From: Microcella alkaliphila
GTDB taxonomy: Bacteria > Actinomycetota > Actinomycetes > Actinomycetales > Microbacteriaceae
DNA length: 64,000 nt
NCBI RefSeq assembly: GCF_004216855.1
Contig: NZ_SGXT01000018.1
Span: 154,085-218,084, forward strand
Reading direction: 5' to 3'
Below the pieces are notes generated by a model. The model was not told the origin of the DNA and did no database searches. It saw only the letters and a list, made by a program, of their open reading frames with translations. The translations under genes and the position numbers were made by a program. Below are positions 1-7,750 of this stretch, in pieces. Each line of letters opens with the position of its first letter. Position 1 is the first letter of the stretch.

Positions 1-564
1 GCCGGCAACGCGATCGCCTCCCTCGTCACGCCCGAACTCATGACCGAGGCATTCTGGGTGAACCTCGTCGACCCCGAGCAGAGCCAGATCCTCTCCGACG
101 CGCTCGCGGGCCTCGCCGGGGTCGAGTCGGTTGTCGACCAGCGCAGTTACCTCGACCAGATCTTCGCCATCCTGAACGCGTCGAGCCTCACGGCGGTGGG
201 CATCGCCGCCCTCATGCTTGTCGCCGCCGCCCTGCTGATCGCCACCACGATCCGCCTGAGCGCCTTCTCGCGTCGACGCGAGCTCGGCATCATGCGCCTT
301 GTCGGAGCCTCCAACCGCTTCATCCAGACCCCGTTCGTGCTCGAAGGCGTCGTCGCGGCCCTGCTCGGCTCGCTGCTCGCCGGCGGCGCCGTCATCGCGA
401 TCGTGCACTTCTTCGTACAGGGCTATCTGACGCAAACTCTCCCGGGCACGAGCTTCGTCACCGTCAACGACGCGCTCATCGTCGCGCCCGTGCTGCTCGT
501 CGCCGGCGGGCTGCTCGCCGCGATCGCGTCGAACGTCGCAATCAGCCGGTATCTGCGCGTCTGA
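1..564 (+). CDS. ftsX: Cell division protein FtsX, C-terminal part (5' truncated by window)
   Basis: The frame is open from the first base, so the start lies outside the window. The visible part (about 187 residues) has a short extracytoplasmic stretch, then three hydrophobic segments, the first around SLTAVGIAALMLVAAALLIA. The cytoplasmic motif RRRELGIMRLVGAS between the first two segments is typical of FtsX/MacB-type permeases that couple to an ATPase. FtsX pairs with FtsE at the divisome and relays ATP hydrolysis to peptidoglycan hydrolases. The next gene is smpB, and ftsE-ftsX-smpB is a common actinobacterial order. A hairpin terminator follows the stop. The family call is firm; nothing can be said about the N-terminus. 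Confidence 0.9.
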   Translation, partial: AGNAIASLVTPELMTEAFWVNLVDPEQSQILSDALAGLAGVESVVDQRSYLDQIFAILNASSLTAVGIAALMLVAAALLIATTIRLSAFSRRRELGIMRLVGASNRFIQTPFVLEGVVAALLGSLLAGGAVIAIVHFFVQGYLTQTLPGTSFVTVNDALIVAPVLLVAGGLLAAIASNVAISRYLRV

Positions 565-584
565 TCGCTCGCGACCGACGCGCA

Positions 585-613
585 CCGAGCATCCAACAGA
601 AATGGATGCTCGG
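585..613 (+). terminator. Hairpin terminator after ftsX
   Basis: A perfect 11-bp stem (585-595 with 603-613) encloses a 7-nt loop. The stem contains GCATCC/GGATGC, a motif repeated in other terminators of this window. There is no clear T-tract, so strength is uncertain. Confidence 0.6.
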
Positions 614-621
614 GGCCGGGC

Positions 622-627
622 TATGCT
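622..627 (+). promoter_or_regulatory. Candidate -10 box for smpB
   Basis: TATGCT lies about 70 nt before the smpB start and just after the ftsX terminator. No good -35 was found at 17 nt, so this is a candidate only. Confidence 0.4.
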
Positions 628-697
628 GGAGGGCTGCGCGCTGCCCCGCGCGCCCGGGCGAGAGAACTCGCAACGCTGAGCCGAGAGGAGGGGCGCC

Positions 698-1174
698 ATG
701 CCGAAAGAGCAGGGTCAGAAGGTCGTGGCGACCAACCGCAAGGCGCGTCACGACTACACGATCGAGGACACCTTCGAGGCCGGGCTCGTTCTGAGCGGCA
801 CTGAGGTGAAGTCGCTGCGGCAAGGCCGGGCGAGCCTCGTCGACGGCTACGGCTTCATCGACGGCGGAGAAGCGTGGCTTGATGCCGTGCACATCCCCGA
901 GTACTCGCAGGGCACCTGGACGAACCACGCCCCGCGCCGCAAGCGGAAACTTCTTCTGCACAAGCAGCAGATCATCAAGATCAGCCAGAAGACCAAAGAG
1001 GGCGGCTACACGCTGATTCCGCTGAGCATTTACTTCAGCGACGGCCGCGCGAAGGTCGAACTGGCGGTCGCGAAGGGTAAGCGCGAGTACGACAAGCGCC
1101 AGACGCTGCGCGAGAAGCAAGACAAGCGCGAGGCCGAGCGCGCGATGCGCAGCCGCAACCGCCTCGGCGAGTAG
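698..1174 (+). CDS. smpB: SsrA-binding protein SmpB
   Basis: 158 residues, the normal size for SmpB. It binds the tRNA-like part of tmRNA and delivers it to stalled ribosomes in trans-translation. Family features are the early [20 protein letters not shown] block, [18 protein letters not shown], and a basic C-terminal tail ([15 protein letters not shown] onward) that occupies the empty mRNA channel. The ATG has a strong GAGAGGAGGGG ribosome site. Its partner ssrA lies 1.7 kb downstream, separated only by an MFS gene, so both halves of the rescue system are linked here. The assignment is essentially certain. Confidence 0.97.
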   Translation: MPKEQGQKVVATNRKARHDYTIEDTFEAGLVLSGTEVKSLRQGRASLVDGYGFIDGGEAWLDAVHIPEYSQGTWTNHAPRRKRKLLLHKQQIIKISQKTKEGGYTLIPLSIYFSDGRAKVELAVAKGKREYDKRQTLREKQDKREAERAMRSRNRLGE

Positions 1175-1211
1175 GGGAGCGCGCTCACCGGGCGCACAGC
1201 ATCCCCCGGTC

Positions 1212-1217
1212 TATGCT
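1212..1217 (+). promoter_or_regulatory. -10 box TATGCT, leaderless-type, for the MFS gene
   Basis: The box ends 8 nt before the GTG at 1226, which would place transcription start at or next to the start codon. Confidence 0.5.
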
Positions 1218-1225
1218 CGACCCTT

Positions 1226-2698
1226 GTGGCAGACGGCGCGCGCGACGAGGTGACGTACTCCGACCGCACCCGTTGGCAGGCGTTCGCGATCGCCGTCGCG
1301 GTCGCTTCGCTCACGATTCTCGACCTGTCGAAGGTGAACGTCGGCATTCCGGCGATCGAGCAGGCGCTCGGCGCTGGCCCCACCGAGGTGCAGCTGATCG
1401 TCGCCGGCTACGTGCTCGCGTTCGGCGTGGTGCTCGTGCCGGCCGGTCGCTGGGGTGACCTGAACTCGCGGCGACGGATGTTCCTCGCCGGGCTCGTCGT
1501 CTTCTTGCTCGCCAGTCTGTTCTGCGCCATCGCGCCGAGTGTCGAGGTGCTGATCGCCTCGCGCATCCTGCAGGGCATCTCGGCGGGGCTGCTCATGCCG
1601 CAGGTGCTCGGGCTCACCCAGCAGCTCTTCCAGGGCCCGGCGCGCGGGCGCGCGTTCGGCATCTTCGGCGCCGTCATCGGGCTTTCGACCGCCTTCGGTC
1701 CGACCCTGGGCGGCCTCTTCGTCAGCCTCGGCAGCGACGACGTCGGCTGGCGCCTCATCTTCTGGATGAACGTGCCGCTCGTGCTGCTGCTGTTCCCGTT
1801 CGCGTACAAGCTGCTGCCCCGCACCCAACCTGCCTCCGACGGACCGGCCGACCTCGATCTCGTCGGCACCGCGTTGCTCGGCGCGGGCGTGCTGGCGCTC
1901 ATGCTGCCGTTCGTGCTGACGACGGGCAGCCCGGACGACAATCCCGCGCGCTGGTGGTTCCTTAGCGTCTTCGTCGCCATCGCCGCGCTGTTCATCGCGT
2001 GGGAGCGCCGCTACCTCGCCGCCGGCCGCACGGCGATCGTCGACTTCACGCTGTTCCGCATCCACAGCTACCGCAACGCGACCGTGCTGGCGATGGCCTA
2101 CTTCGCCGCCATGCCGGCGACCTTCCTCACGCTCACGCTGTTCCTTCAGCTCGGGCTCGATCTTCCTGCCGTGTACGCCGGAATGGTCACAATCCCGTTC
2201 GCCCTGGCGAGCGCCGTGACCTCCTTCTACTCGGGGAAGGTCGTCGATCGTTACGGGCGCCTCGTCGTCGTCGTCGGACTCGTCGGCGTGCTCGTCGGTC
2301 TCGGCGGAGCGGTCGCCTCGGCCTTGCTGTTGCCGCCCATCGCCGTGCCGTGGGCGATGGCCGTCGCAATGCTTGTTGCCGGGGCCGGCGGAGGGGCCGT
2401 CATCGCCCCCAACCAGACCCTCGCCCTTGCGGAGGTGCCCGTCACCTCGGGCGGCGTCGCCGGCTCGATCGGCCAGGTCGGCCAGCGCGTCGGCACGGCC
2501 GTCGGCCTCGCCGCGGCCGTCTCGGCCTTCTACGCGACCGTCTACCGCGAGGAGGGCATGTTCTCGCAGCTGGTCGTCTACCAGGACGCCTACCGCAACG
2601 CTGGGGGCGTGATCGTGCTGTTCGTGTCGATCGCGTTCATCGTCGCCGTCGTCGACCTTCGTGCTCGGCGTGCGGGCAGGGTTCCCGACAGGGTCTAG
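1226..2698 (+). CDS. MFS drug-efflux-type permease (DHA2-like, 14 TM)
   Basis: 490 residues with about 14 hydrophobic segments, as in the DHA2 drug:H+ antiporter group. The loop between segments 2 and 3 has GRWGDLNSRRR (motif A type), and the fourth and fifth segment region carries ASRILQGISAGLLMPQVLG and GIFGAVIGLSTAFGPTLGG (motif C-like, antiporter). It should export a hydrophobic compound using the proton gradient; the substrate cannot be told. The GTG start is supported by a TATGCT box 8 nt upstream (leaderless-type). It sits between smpB and ssrA with no functional link to either. Confidence 0.85.
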   Translation: MADGARDEVTYSDRTRWQAFAIAVAVASLTILDLSKVNVGIPAIEQALGAGPTEVQLIVAGYVLAFGVVLVPAGRWGDLNSRRRMFLAGLVVFLLASLFCAIAPSVEVLIASRILQGISAGLLMPQVLGLTQQLFQGPARGRAFGIFGAVIGLSTAFGPTLGGLFVSLGSDDVGWRLIFWMNVPLVLLLFPFAYKLLPRTQPASDGPADLDLVGTALLGAGVLALMLPFVLTTGSPDDNPARWWFLSVFVAIAALFIAWERRYLAAGRTAIVDFTLFRIHSYRNATVLAMAYFAAMPATFLTLTLFLQLGLDLPAVYAGMVTIPFALASAVTSFYSGKVVDRYGRLVVVVGLVGVLVGLGGAVASALLLPPIAVPWAMAVAMLVAGAGGGAVIAPNQTLALAEVPVTSGGVAGSIGQVGQRVGTAVGLAAAVSAFYATVYREEGMFSQLVVYQDAYRNAGGVIVLFVSIAFIVAVVDLRARRAGRVPDRV

Positions 2699-2870
2699 GG
2701 CGGCTATACTGAAGGGCTACGCCGCGGGTCCCGCGAGCGTGTGAGAACGCCGGTGGCCGGCCCGAACGGCCGCCAACGGCTTACGAAACTCCACAGTGCG
2801 TGACAGCGCTTCGCTCGCACGGGCATCCGTTTTTCATTTTTTGAGGGCGGATGCACGCTGCGAGTCCCAC
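2699..2870 (+). promoter_or_regulatory. tmRNA upstream region with -10 box TATACT
   Basis: No gene is seen here. TATACT at 2705-2710 is the best -10 sequence, giving a leader of about 155 nt before the mature tmRNA 5' end. The leader holds a GCATCCG (2824-2830) that can pair with CGGATGC (2848-2854) across a T-rich loop, perhaps a processing or folding element. The -35 is weak (TTCCCG at 2682). Confidence 0.4.
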
Positions 2871-3241
2871 GGGGATGATCGGTTTCGACACTGCCTGCGA
2901 AACTGTGAGAAGCGGGTCGAGGATGCAGGGTTATCTCGTAAACGCTCCCTGTAACCAACAGGTGCCAATGCTAAGCGCACCGACTTCGCTCTCGCCGCCT
3001 AAGGCAGAGTAGATAGTCCGTCAGCCCGGGTTCGCCTCCGCCCCGGTCGCTGGCGTCATTGAGGGGGCTTGCTGCGTGGTTGTGTCTCAGGGCCACGCGG
3101 GACTCGAACTGAGGCTGGGCCCGTCGACCTAGGGGTCTGCAACAAAGGTCGGGGCCGAGCAGAACGTCTCAGCAGACTACGCCCGTAGAAGGCTCAGGCT
3201 CACAGCAGTGGACGGGGGTTCGATTCCCCCCATCTCCACCA
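2871..3241 (+). ncRNA. ssrA: Transfer-messenger RNA (tmRNA)
   Basis: 371 nt. The 5' end GGGGATG pairs with CATCTCC near the 3' end to form the acceptor stem, the T-arm is GGGGGTTCGATTCCCCC, and CCA is encoded at 3239-3241. The resume codon is GCC at 2964. The reading frame 2964-3002 encodes the proteolysis tag ANAKRTDFALAA followed by TAA. The ALAA ending is the usual signal recognised by ClpXP, whose genes also lie in this window. Together with SmpB it frees ribosomes stalled on broken mRNA. Confidence 0.97.
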
Positions 3242-3312
3242 TGGGTTGTTGTCACGCACTGTCGGAGGGTTCGCGCGCCCGTGTTTGTGCGCTGCCCTGC
3301 AAGACTGGGACC

Positions 3313-3684
3313 ATGCGCGTCATCCTCAACGTGATCTGGCTCATTCTGTCGGGCCTGTGGCTGTTCCTCGGCTACGCGCTGGCGGCCCTGATCATGGTCG
3401 TGCTCATCGTCACGATTCCGTGGGGTATTGCCGCGTGGCGCATCGGCGTGTATTCGCTATGGCCGTTCGGCAAGACCGTGGTCGATCGCCGCACCGCCGG
3501 GGTGGGGTCCGCGCTCGGCAACATCGTGTGGGTGGTCCTCGCCGGCTGGTGGCTCGCGATCGGACACATCCTGTCGGCTCTTGCCCTCGCAATCACGATC
3601 ATCGGCATCCCGTTCGCCTGGGCGAACCTGAAGATGGTGCCCGTCGCGTTGCTGCCGCTCGGCAAGCAGATCGTCGACATGTAA
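3313..3684 (+). CDS. YccF domain-containing membrane protein
   Basis: 123 residues with about four hydrophobic segments arranged as a duplicated unit: each half has a long hydrophobic stretch followed by a pattern such as IVTIPWGIAAWRIGVYSLWPFG and ITIIGIPFAWANLKMVPVALLPLG. This internal repeat with IPWG/IPFA and PFG/PLG is the signature of the YccF family of inner-membrane proteins, whose function is unknown. The ATG 72 nt after the tmRNA end was chosen because earlier in-frame codons fall inside the tmRNA. A weak AAGACT box 6 nt before the ATG could give a leaderless transcript. Confidence 0.85.
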   Translation: MRVILNVIWLILSGLWLFLGYALAALIMVVLIVTIPWGIAAWRIGVYSLWPFGKTVVDRRTAGVGSALGNIVWVVLAGWWLAIGHILSALALAITIIGIPFAWANLKMVPVALLPLGKQIVDM

Positions 3685-3691
3685 AAAATTA

Positions 3692-3721
3692 TTGACACGC
3701 GTGCTGCGCGTGCCCTACCGT
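3692..3721 (+). promoter_or_regulatory. Promoter of the membrane protein / HTH operon
   Basis: TTGACA at 3692-3697 matches the -35 consensus, with TACCGT at 3716-3721 as -10 (18-nt spacer). The -10 runs directly into the palindrome at 3719-3752, so a protein bound there would block the promoter. Confidence 0.55.
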
Positions 3722-3752
3722 TCGGGTGTCAAGAATTCTTGACACCCGAACG
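3719..3752. promoter_or_regulatory. 34-bp perfect palindrome, probable operator
   Basis: Two 17-nt arms (left arm CGTTCGGGTGTCAAGAA) meet with no spacer and no mismatch. The centre is GAATTC and each half holds TGTCAAG. It covers the end of the -10 box and the expected transcription start of the operon that encodes an XRE-type regulator at 4193-4414. Autoregulation by that protein is an inference. Confidence 0.7.
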
Positions 3753-3770
3753 ATTGAGGGGATGCTCGCG

Positions 3771-4199
3771 ATGAGCTTCGAACACCGCGGCGCGTGGATT
3801 CAACTGGCCGTCACCATCGGCGCCTACGCCACCTACCTGACGCTGCTCGTCCGCCGCGCAGACGGCGCTCCGCTCAGTGCAACCCCGTATGGCGACCTCA
3901 TCGCGTGGATGATCGGGGGATCGATCGTCGTCGGCGTCGTGCTGACGATCATCATCGGAATGTTCGGCGGCGAGCGTGCGCGGCGAACCGATGTGCGCGA
4001 CCGCGCCATCAACCGGCTCTCCGATCAGGTCGGCGCATCCTTCATCATCATCGGCGCCGTCGCCGCGATGATCCTCGCCATCCTCGAGGTTGAGCACTTC
4101 TGGATCGCCAACGCGATCCTCGTCGGCTTTGTCGCCTCGGGCATCCTGTCGTCGATCGCCCGTATCGTCATGCACCGCACGGGGGTGCCGTCGTGGTGA
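3771..4199 (+). CDS. Small four-TM membrane protein paired with an HTH regulator
   Basis: 142 residues with four hydrophobic segments. Between the second and third segments lies RRTDVRDRAINRLSDQVG, which resembles the DERD-type motif of small membrane proteins (DUF2178-like) often encoded beside a YozG-type regulator. No enzymatic motif is seen. ATG 3771 was chosen because it has TTGAGGGG at a workable distance; ATG 3762 in the same frame abuts that site, and an earlier GTG lies inside the palindrome. Its stop overlaps the GTG of the next gene, so the two are translationally coupled. Role unknown; perhaps a membrane sensor or target of the regulator. Confidence 0.65.
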   Translation: MSFEHRGAWIQLAVTIGAYATYLTLLVRRADGAPLSATPYGDLIAWMIGGSIVVGVVLTIIIGMFGGERARRTDVRDRAINRLSDQVGASFIIIGAVAAMILAILEVEHFWIANAILVGFVASGILSSIARIVMHRTGVPSW

Positions 4200-4414
4200 A
4201 GCCGACGCGTGTCACCAACCGTATTCGCGCCCTGCGGGACGAGCACGGTGACATGACCCAGGGGCAACTTGCTGACGCGCTCGGCGTCACCCGGCAGACG
4301 GTCAACGCGATTGAACAGGGCAAGTATTCGCCCTCGCTCGAAGTCGCCTTCCAGATCGCGCGCGTCTTCGGGGTCGGCCTCGACGACGTCTTCCAGTACC
4401 CCGACGGCGCGTGA
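4193..4414 (+). CDS. XRE-family HTH regulator (YozG-like)
   Basis: 73 residues, almost all of it one helix-turn-helix domain: MTQGQLADALGVTRQTVNAI is helices 2-3 and EQGKYSPSLEVAFQIARVF completes the fold. Such short XRE proteins bind DNA as dimers at inverted repeats. It starts with GTG (second GTG alongside) overlapping the stop of the membrane protein gene. The 34-bp palindrome upstream of the operon is the obvious candidate operator. The damaged oxidoreductase gene starts 25 nt after its stop and is probably co-transcribed. Confidence 0.85.
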   Translation: MVKPTRVTNRIRALRDEHGDMTQGQLADALGVTRQTVNAIEQGKYSPSLEVAFQIARVFGVGLDDVFQYPDGA

Positions 4415-4439
4415 GCGCCCGCCCACGAAAGGCGACCCG

Positions 4440-5335
4440 ATGACCCGCACAGCCTCGAGCATCCCGACCACCATGCGTGCCCTCGTGCAGCGTGGATACG
4501 GCACGAGCGATGTGCTCGCCGAGCAGACCCGCCCCGTGCCGACACCGCGGCGTGGTGACGTGCTCGTGCGCGTCGAGGCCATGAGTCCCGATGCGGGCAC
4601 GATTCACCTCCTGGCCGGGCGACCCCTCATGGTGCGCCCCGCCGTCGGCTGGCGCACCCCTCGTCAGCCCATCCCGGGGCTCGCCCTCGCGGGACACGTT
4701 GTCGCGGTCGGCGAGGGGGTGACGACTATCGCCGTGGGGGACCGCGTCGCGGGGTCGGGCGTTGGTGCCCTCGCCGACTACGCGATCGCGCCGGCACGCA
4801 AGCTCGCGCTCGTGCCCGCGGCGGTGTCGGCGCGTTCGTCGCGCAGTACGCGGCGCTCGCCGGAGCCGACGTGACCGCCGTCATCAGCGCCCGCAAGTCC
4901 GACTTCGTGCGCAGCCTCGGCGTGGAGCGGCTGATCGACTACGCGCGCGAGAGTGACCCATCGCGCTGGGGCACGTTCGACGTCGTGATCGACACCGCCG
5001 ACGGCAGACCGCTGCACGTGCTGCGTCGCGCGCTCACCCGATGCGGCACGCTCGTCATCGTGGGCGCCGACGGGGTCGGCGGGCCGGTGTTCGAAGGCTT
5101 CGACCGGCAGCTGTTTCGGGTTCCGCTCGCCAACGTGGTGGCGTCGCAGCGTATTGCGTCGGTCATGCAGACGGAGACCGGCGACGATGTCGCCCGCGTG
5201 CTGGGCCAGGTGGCCGAGGGCAGCATCGCGTCAGCGGTGACGGAGGTGGTGCCGTTCGCAGACGCGCGCGCCGCGCTCGACAGGCTCGCCGCGAAGCAGG
5301 TCGCGGGCAAACTTGTGCTGACGCTCGGTCGCTAG
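4440..5335 (+). pseudogene. Zinc-type alcohol dehydrogenase / quinone oxidoreductase family, disrupted by internal deletion
   Basis: The first frame (4440 to about 4820) encodes a typical N-terminal GroES-like part: MRALVQRGYG, then GLALAGHVVAVGEGVTTIAVGD and a run to LVPAA. The rest continues in another frame from about 4820 with GGVGAFVAQYAALAGADVTAV, the Rossmann nucleotide-binding region, and runs to 5335. In intact relatives some 35-40 residues (the LSFEEAA...GLTAL...VLV(N/I)GAS segment) separate these parts. About 110 bp therefore appear to be missing, with a frame change, at GCGGCGG near 4818-4824. The GAAAGG ribosome site and the rest of the coding text are well kept, so the lesion is either recent or an assembly fault. 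Confidence 0.8.
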
Positions 5336-5850
5336 CGAGCGATTCCGGCGAGCGAGCCCGTGAGCTTTTGGCCCGCGGGGTCGTAGATCACGCAGAGGAT
5401 CTCGCGGTCGCCGTTCGCCCAGCTGCCTTCCGTCGGGAAGTAGTAGCTGAAGTCGTAGATCGAGTCGAGGTAGGGGATACCGACGAACTCTTCGAAGCGC
5501 TCGAAGCATGCGTCGTCGGCCTCGGCGATCACGACGTCGTTCCCGGGAAACGCGTCGCCCGTCATAATGATCGACGCGTACACCTCACTGTCGTGCGGCT
5601 CGCTGCAGGGCACGAGGGGAACCTCGGTGACCTCGTCACTGGCAGACGCGTCGTTCAGGCAGTCGCCCACGCGAATGCTGAAGACGTCGGCGCTGTCGTT
5701 CTGTTCGACAACCTGGCCGTCGTCGCCGCGAGGCGTCGAGTCGGCGCCAAATGTGGAGCTCAGAAGCGAGCATCCGGCGACGCTGACGACTGCCGCAGCA
5801 GCGACGGCGAGCAGCGACAGGCGGCGGGCGAAGAGGCGGGGGCTGGTCAC
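5332..5850 (-). CDS. Septum-formation-domain lipoprotein
   Basis: 172 residues. The N-terminus is basic (RLFARR), then hydrophobic, and ends with the lipobox VAGC with Cys27, so the mature protein should be lipid-anchored on the outer face of the membrane. The rest, with FSIRVGDCLND, VPLVPCSEPHDSEVYA, and DDACFERFEEFVG, matches the septum-formation (Septum_form) domain in pattern: paired cysteines and PC..PHD.EV. GTG 5850 was chosen because TATGCT lies 6 nt upstream on this strand. Its stop codon shares the CTAG at 5332-5335 with the convergent gene. The exact role is not known. Confidence 0.75.
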   Translation of the reverse strand: MTSPRLFARRLSLLAVAAAAVVSVAGCSLLSSTFGADSTPRGDDGQVVEQNDSADVFSIRVGDCLNDASASDEVTEVPLVPCSEPHDSEVYASIIMTGDAFPGNDVVIAEADDACFERFEEFVGIPYLDSIYDFSYYFPTEGSWANGDREILCVIYDPAGQKLTGSLAGIAR

Positions 5851-5856
5851 ACGGCG

Positions 5857-5862
5857 AGCATA
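5857..5862 (-). promoter_or_regulatory. -10 box TATGCT, leaderless-type, for the lipoprotein gene
   Basis: The box ends 6 nt before GTG 5850 and lies just before the end of hisN, giving the lipoprotein its own promoter. Confidence 0.5.
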
Positions 5863-5863
5863 G

Positions 5864-6685
5864 TCAGCGATTTCTGACGAAGTCGACCACGGTGTCGTGC
5901 AGAACCCCGTTGGTGGCGAGCGCGCTGCCGTGCCACGGGCCCTCCTCACCGTCGACCGACGTGAATCGGCCACCCGCCTCCTCGATGATGGGCTGCAGCG
6001 CCGCCATATCGTAGGGCTGCAGGTCGAACTCCCCGGCCGCGTCGAGCGAGCCCTCGGCGACAAGCATGTACGACCACATGTCGCCGATGGCGCGGGCCCG
6101 CCACGCGCTCCGGGCGAAGGCGATGGCCTGGTCGAGGCGCCCGGCATCAGCCCAGCCGGGCAGGCTGTTGTACGACACCACGGCATCGGCGAGCGTCGAG
6201 ACGCCGCTGACCCGCAGTCGGGTCGGCTCGGCACCCGCGAGGGCTCCGGTGCGGGTCGTCCATGCCCCGAGGCCCGTCGCGCCCCACCATCGACGCTCGA
6301 GCGCGGGGGAGCTGACCACGCCGACGACGGGGCGACCGTCGACGGCGAGCGCGATGAGCGTGCCCCAGATCGGCACGCCGCGTAAGAAGTTCGCGGTGCC
6401 GTCGATCGGGTCGATGATCCACTGACGCCCGGCGACCTCTGTCCGATCCGCTGCCGCCGTGAACTCTTCGCCGAAGATCGCGTCATGGGGGCGCTCGGCG
6501 GCAAGGCCCGCACGAATCGTCTCTTCGACCGCGCGGTCGGCGTCGGTGACGGGGGTGCGGTCAGGCTTCGTCGTCACCTCCAGGTCGAGCGATTGGAAGC
6601 GCGCGAGCGACACCTCGTCGGCGGCGGCGGCAAGCCGAAGGGCCAGGGCGAGGTCGTCGGCGTGGGTCGATGCGCTGTCGGTCAC
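5864..6685 (-). CDS. hisN: Inositol-monophosphatase-family histidinol-phosphatase
   Basis: 273 residues. Metal-binding motifs of the family are present: GEEF early, then WIIDPIDGTANFLRG, and later IGDMWSYMLVAEG. These coordinate Mg2+ for phosphate monoester hydrolysis. Actinobacterial members beside rsgA and aroA are histidinol-phosphatases (step 8 of histidine synthesis), and this gene has that neighbourhood, so HisN is preferred over inositol phosphatase. GTG 6685 has a TAGATT box 6 nt upstream that overlaps the stop codon of rsgA, so it can be transcribed separately. Confidence 0.85.
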   Translation of the reverse strand: MTDSASTHADDLALALRLAAAADEVSLARFQSLDLEVTTKPDRTPVTDADRAVEETIRAGLAAERPHDAIFGEEFTAAADRTEVAGRQWIIDPIDGTANFLRGVPIWGTLIALAVDGRPVVGVVSSPALERRWWGATGLGAWTTRTGALAGAEPTRLRVSGVSTLADAVVSYNSLPGWADAGRLDQAIAFARSAWRARAIGDMWSYMLVAEGSLDAAGEFDLQPYDMAALQPIIEEAGGRFTSVDGEEGPWHGSALATNGVLHDTVVDFVRNR

Positions 6686-6691
6686 AGACCG

Positions 6692-6697
6692 AATCTA
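6692..6697 (-). promoter_or_regulatory. -10 box TAGATT, leaderless-type, for hisN
   Basis: TAGATT ends 6 nt before GTG 6685. Its first three bases are the TAG stop of rsgA, so stop codon and promoter overlap. Confidence 0.5.
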
Positions 6698-7750
6698 GTA
6701 GTCCTTCGGCCGCATCAGGGTGGCGAGCAGCCGCTGCAGTGAGTCGAGCCGTGCGGCGCCCGCCTCGCCGAGCTCACCGGCCTCCACCGCCTCGACGAGG
6801 GCGCAGTCGGGGCTGTCGGGCAAGTGCGTGCATCCGCGGGGGCAGCCCTCCGCCACGGCGGCGAGGTCGGCGAAGCCCGTCAGGATGTTCGCCGGGTCGA
6901 CGTGGCCGAGCCCGAACGAACGCACCCCGGGGGTGTCGATGATCCAGCCGTCGCCGTCGGGCAGGCGCAGCGACACGGTCGAACTCGACGTGTGTCGCCC
7001 GCGGCCCGTGACCGCGTTAACAACGCCGGTCGCGCGCCCCGCGCCTGGCACGAGCGCGTTCACGAGCGTCGACTTGCCGACCCCGGAGTGTCCGACAGCG
7101 ACGGTGGTGCGGCCGTGCAGCAGTGCGCGCAGCCGATCAAGCGGCGGGTCGGATGCGGCGCTCGTCACGATCTCGACCCCCAGCGCGCTCAGCGGCGCGA
7201 TCAGCTCGGCAGGATCGCGGAGATCAGTCTTCGTCACGACGACGAGCGGGGTGACGCCGGCGTCATAGGCGGCGACGAGATAGCGGTCGATGAGGCGGGG
7301 GCGGGGCTCGGGATCGGCGGCGGCCACCACGACCATGAGCTGGTCGGCGTTCGCGACGATCACCCGCTCGACGGCGTCGGTGTCATCCGCGCTCCGCCGC
7401 AGCAAGGTACGTCGCTCGTGCACGCGCACGATGCGTCCGAGGCTTCCTTCGGCACCGCTGACGTCGCCCACCACGTCGACCCGGTCGCCCGTGACGATCG
7501 CGGTGCGACGCAGCTCGCGCGCGCGGGTGCTCAGGACCTCCCGCTCGGTGTCGGTGCCCTCGTCGATCAGGGTGAGATAGCGGCCGCGGTCAACCGTGAC
7601 CACCCGGCCCACCACGGCGTTGTCGTGCGCCGGACGTTGCTTCGTGCGGGGTCGGTTTGCCTTCGGATTCGGCCGCTCGCGCACCGCGCTCTCGTCGTAG
7701 TCGCCCCAGGGCTCGTCGTCATCGTCGTCGACGGGAGGCAGCCAACTCAT
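6695..7750 (-). CDS. rsgA: Ribosome small subunit-dependent GTPase A
   Basis: 351 residues. After an acidic N-terminal tail (VDDDDDEPWGDYDES) come an OB-fold (GRVVTVDRGRYLTLIDEG), a circularly permuted GTPase with TKTDL (G4) before the P-loop GHSGVGKSTLVNAL (G1) and DTPGVRSFGL (G3), and a zinc finger CPRGCTHLPDSPDC. RsgA checks late maturation of the 30S subunit. ATG 7750 overlaps the stop of aroA by 4 nt (ATGA), so the genes are coupled. Confidence 0.96.
   Translation of the reverse strand: MSWLPPVDDDDDEPWGDYDESAVRERPNPKANRPRTKQRPAHDNAVVGRVVTVDRGRYLTLIDEGTDTEREVLSTRARELRRTAIVTGDRVDVVGDVSGAEGSLGRIVRVHERRTLLRRSADDTDAVERVIVANADQLMVVVAAADPEPRPRLIDRYLVAAYDAGVTPLVVVTKTDLRDPAELIAPLSALGVEIVTSAASDPPLDRLRALLHGRTTVAVGHSGVGKSTLVNALVPGAGRATGVVNAVTGRGRHTSSSTVSLRLPDGDGWIIDTPGVRSFGLGHVDPANILTGFADLAAVAEGCPRGCTHLPDSPDCALVEAVEAGELGEAGAARLDSLQRLLATLMRPKDY

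Noticed and set aside
5851..6513. Upstream extension of the septum-type lipoprotein frame to 393 residues
   Set aside because: The extra part lies in a second frame of hisN, has no family pattern, and would bury the signal peptide and lipobox; a TATGCT box supports GTG 5850.
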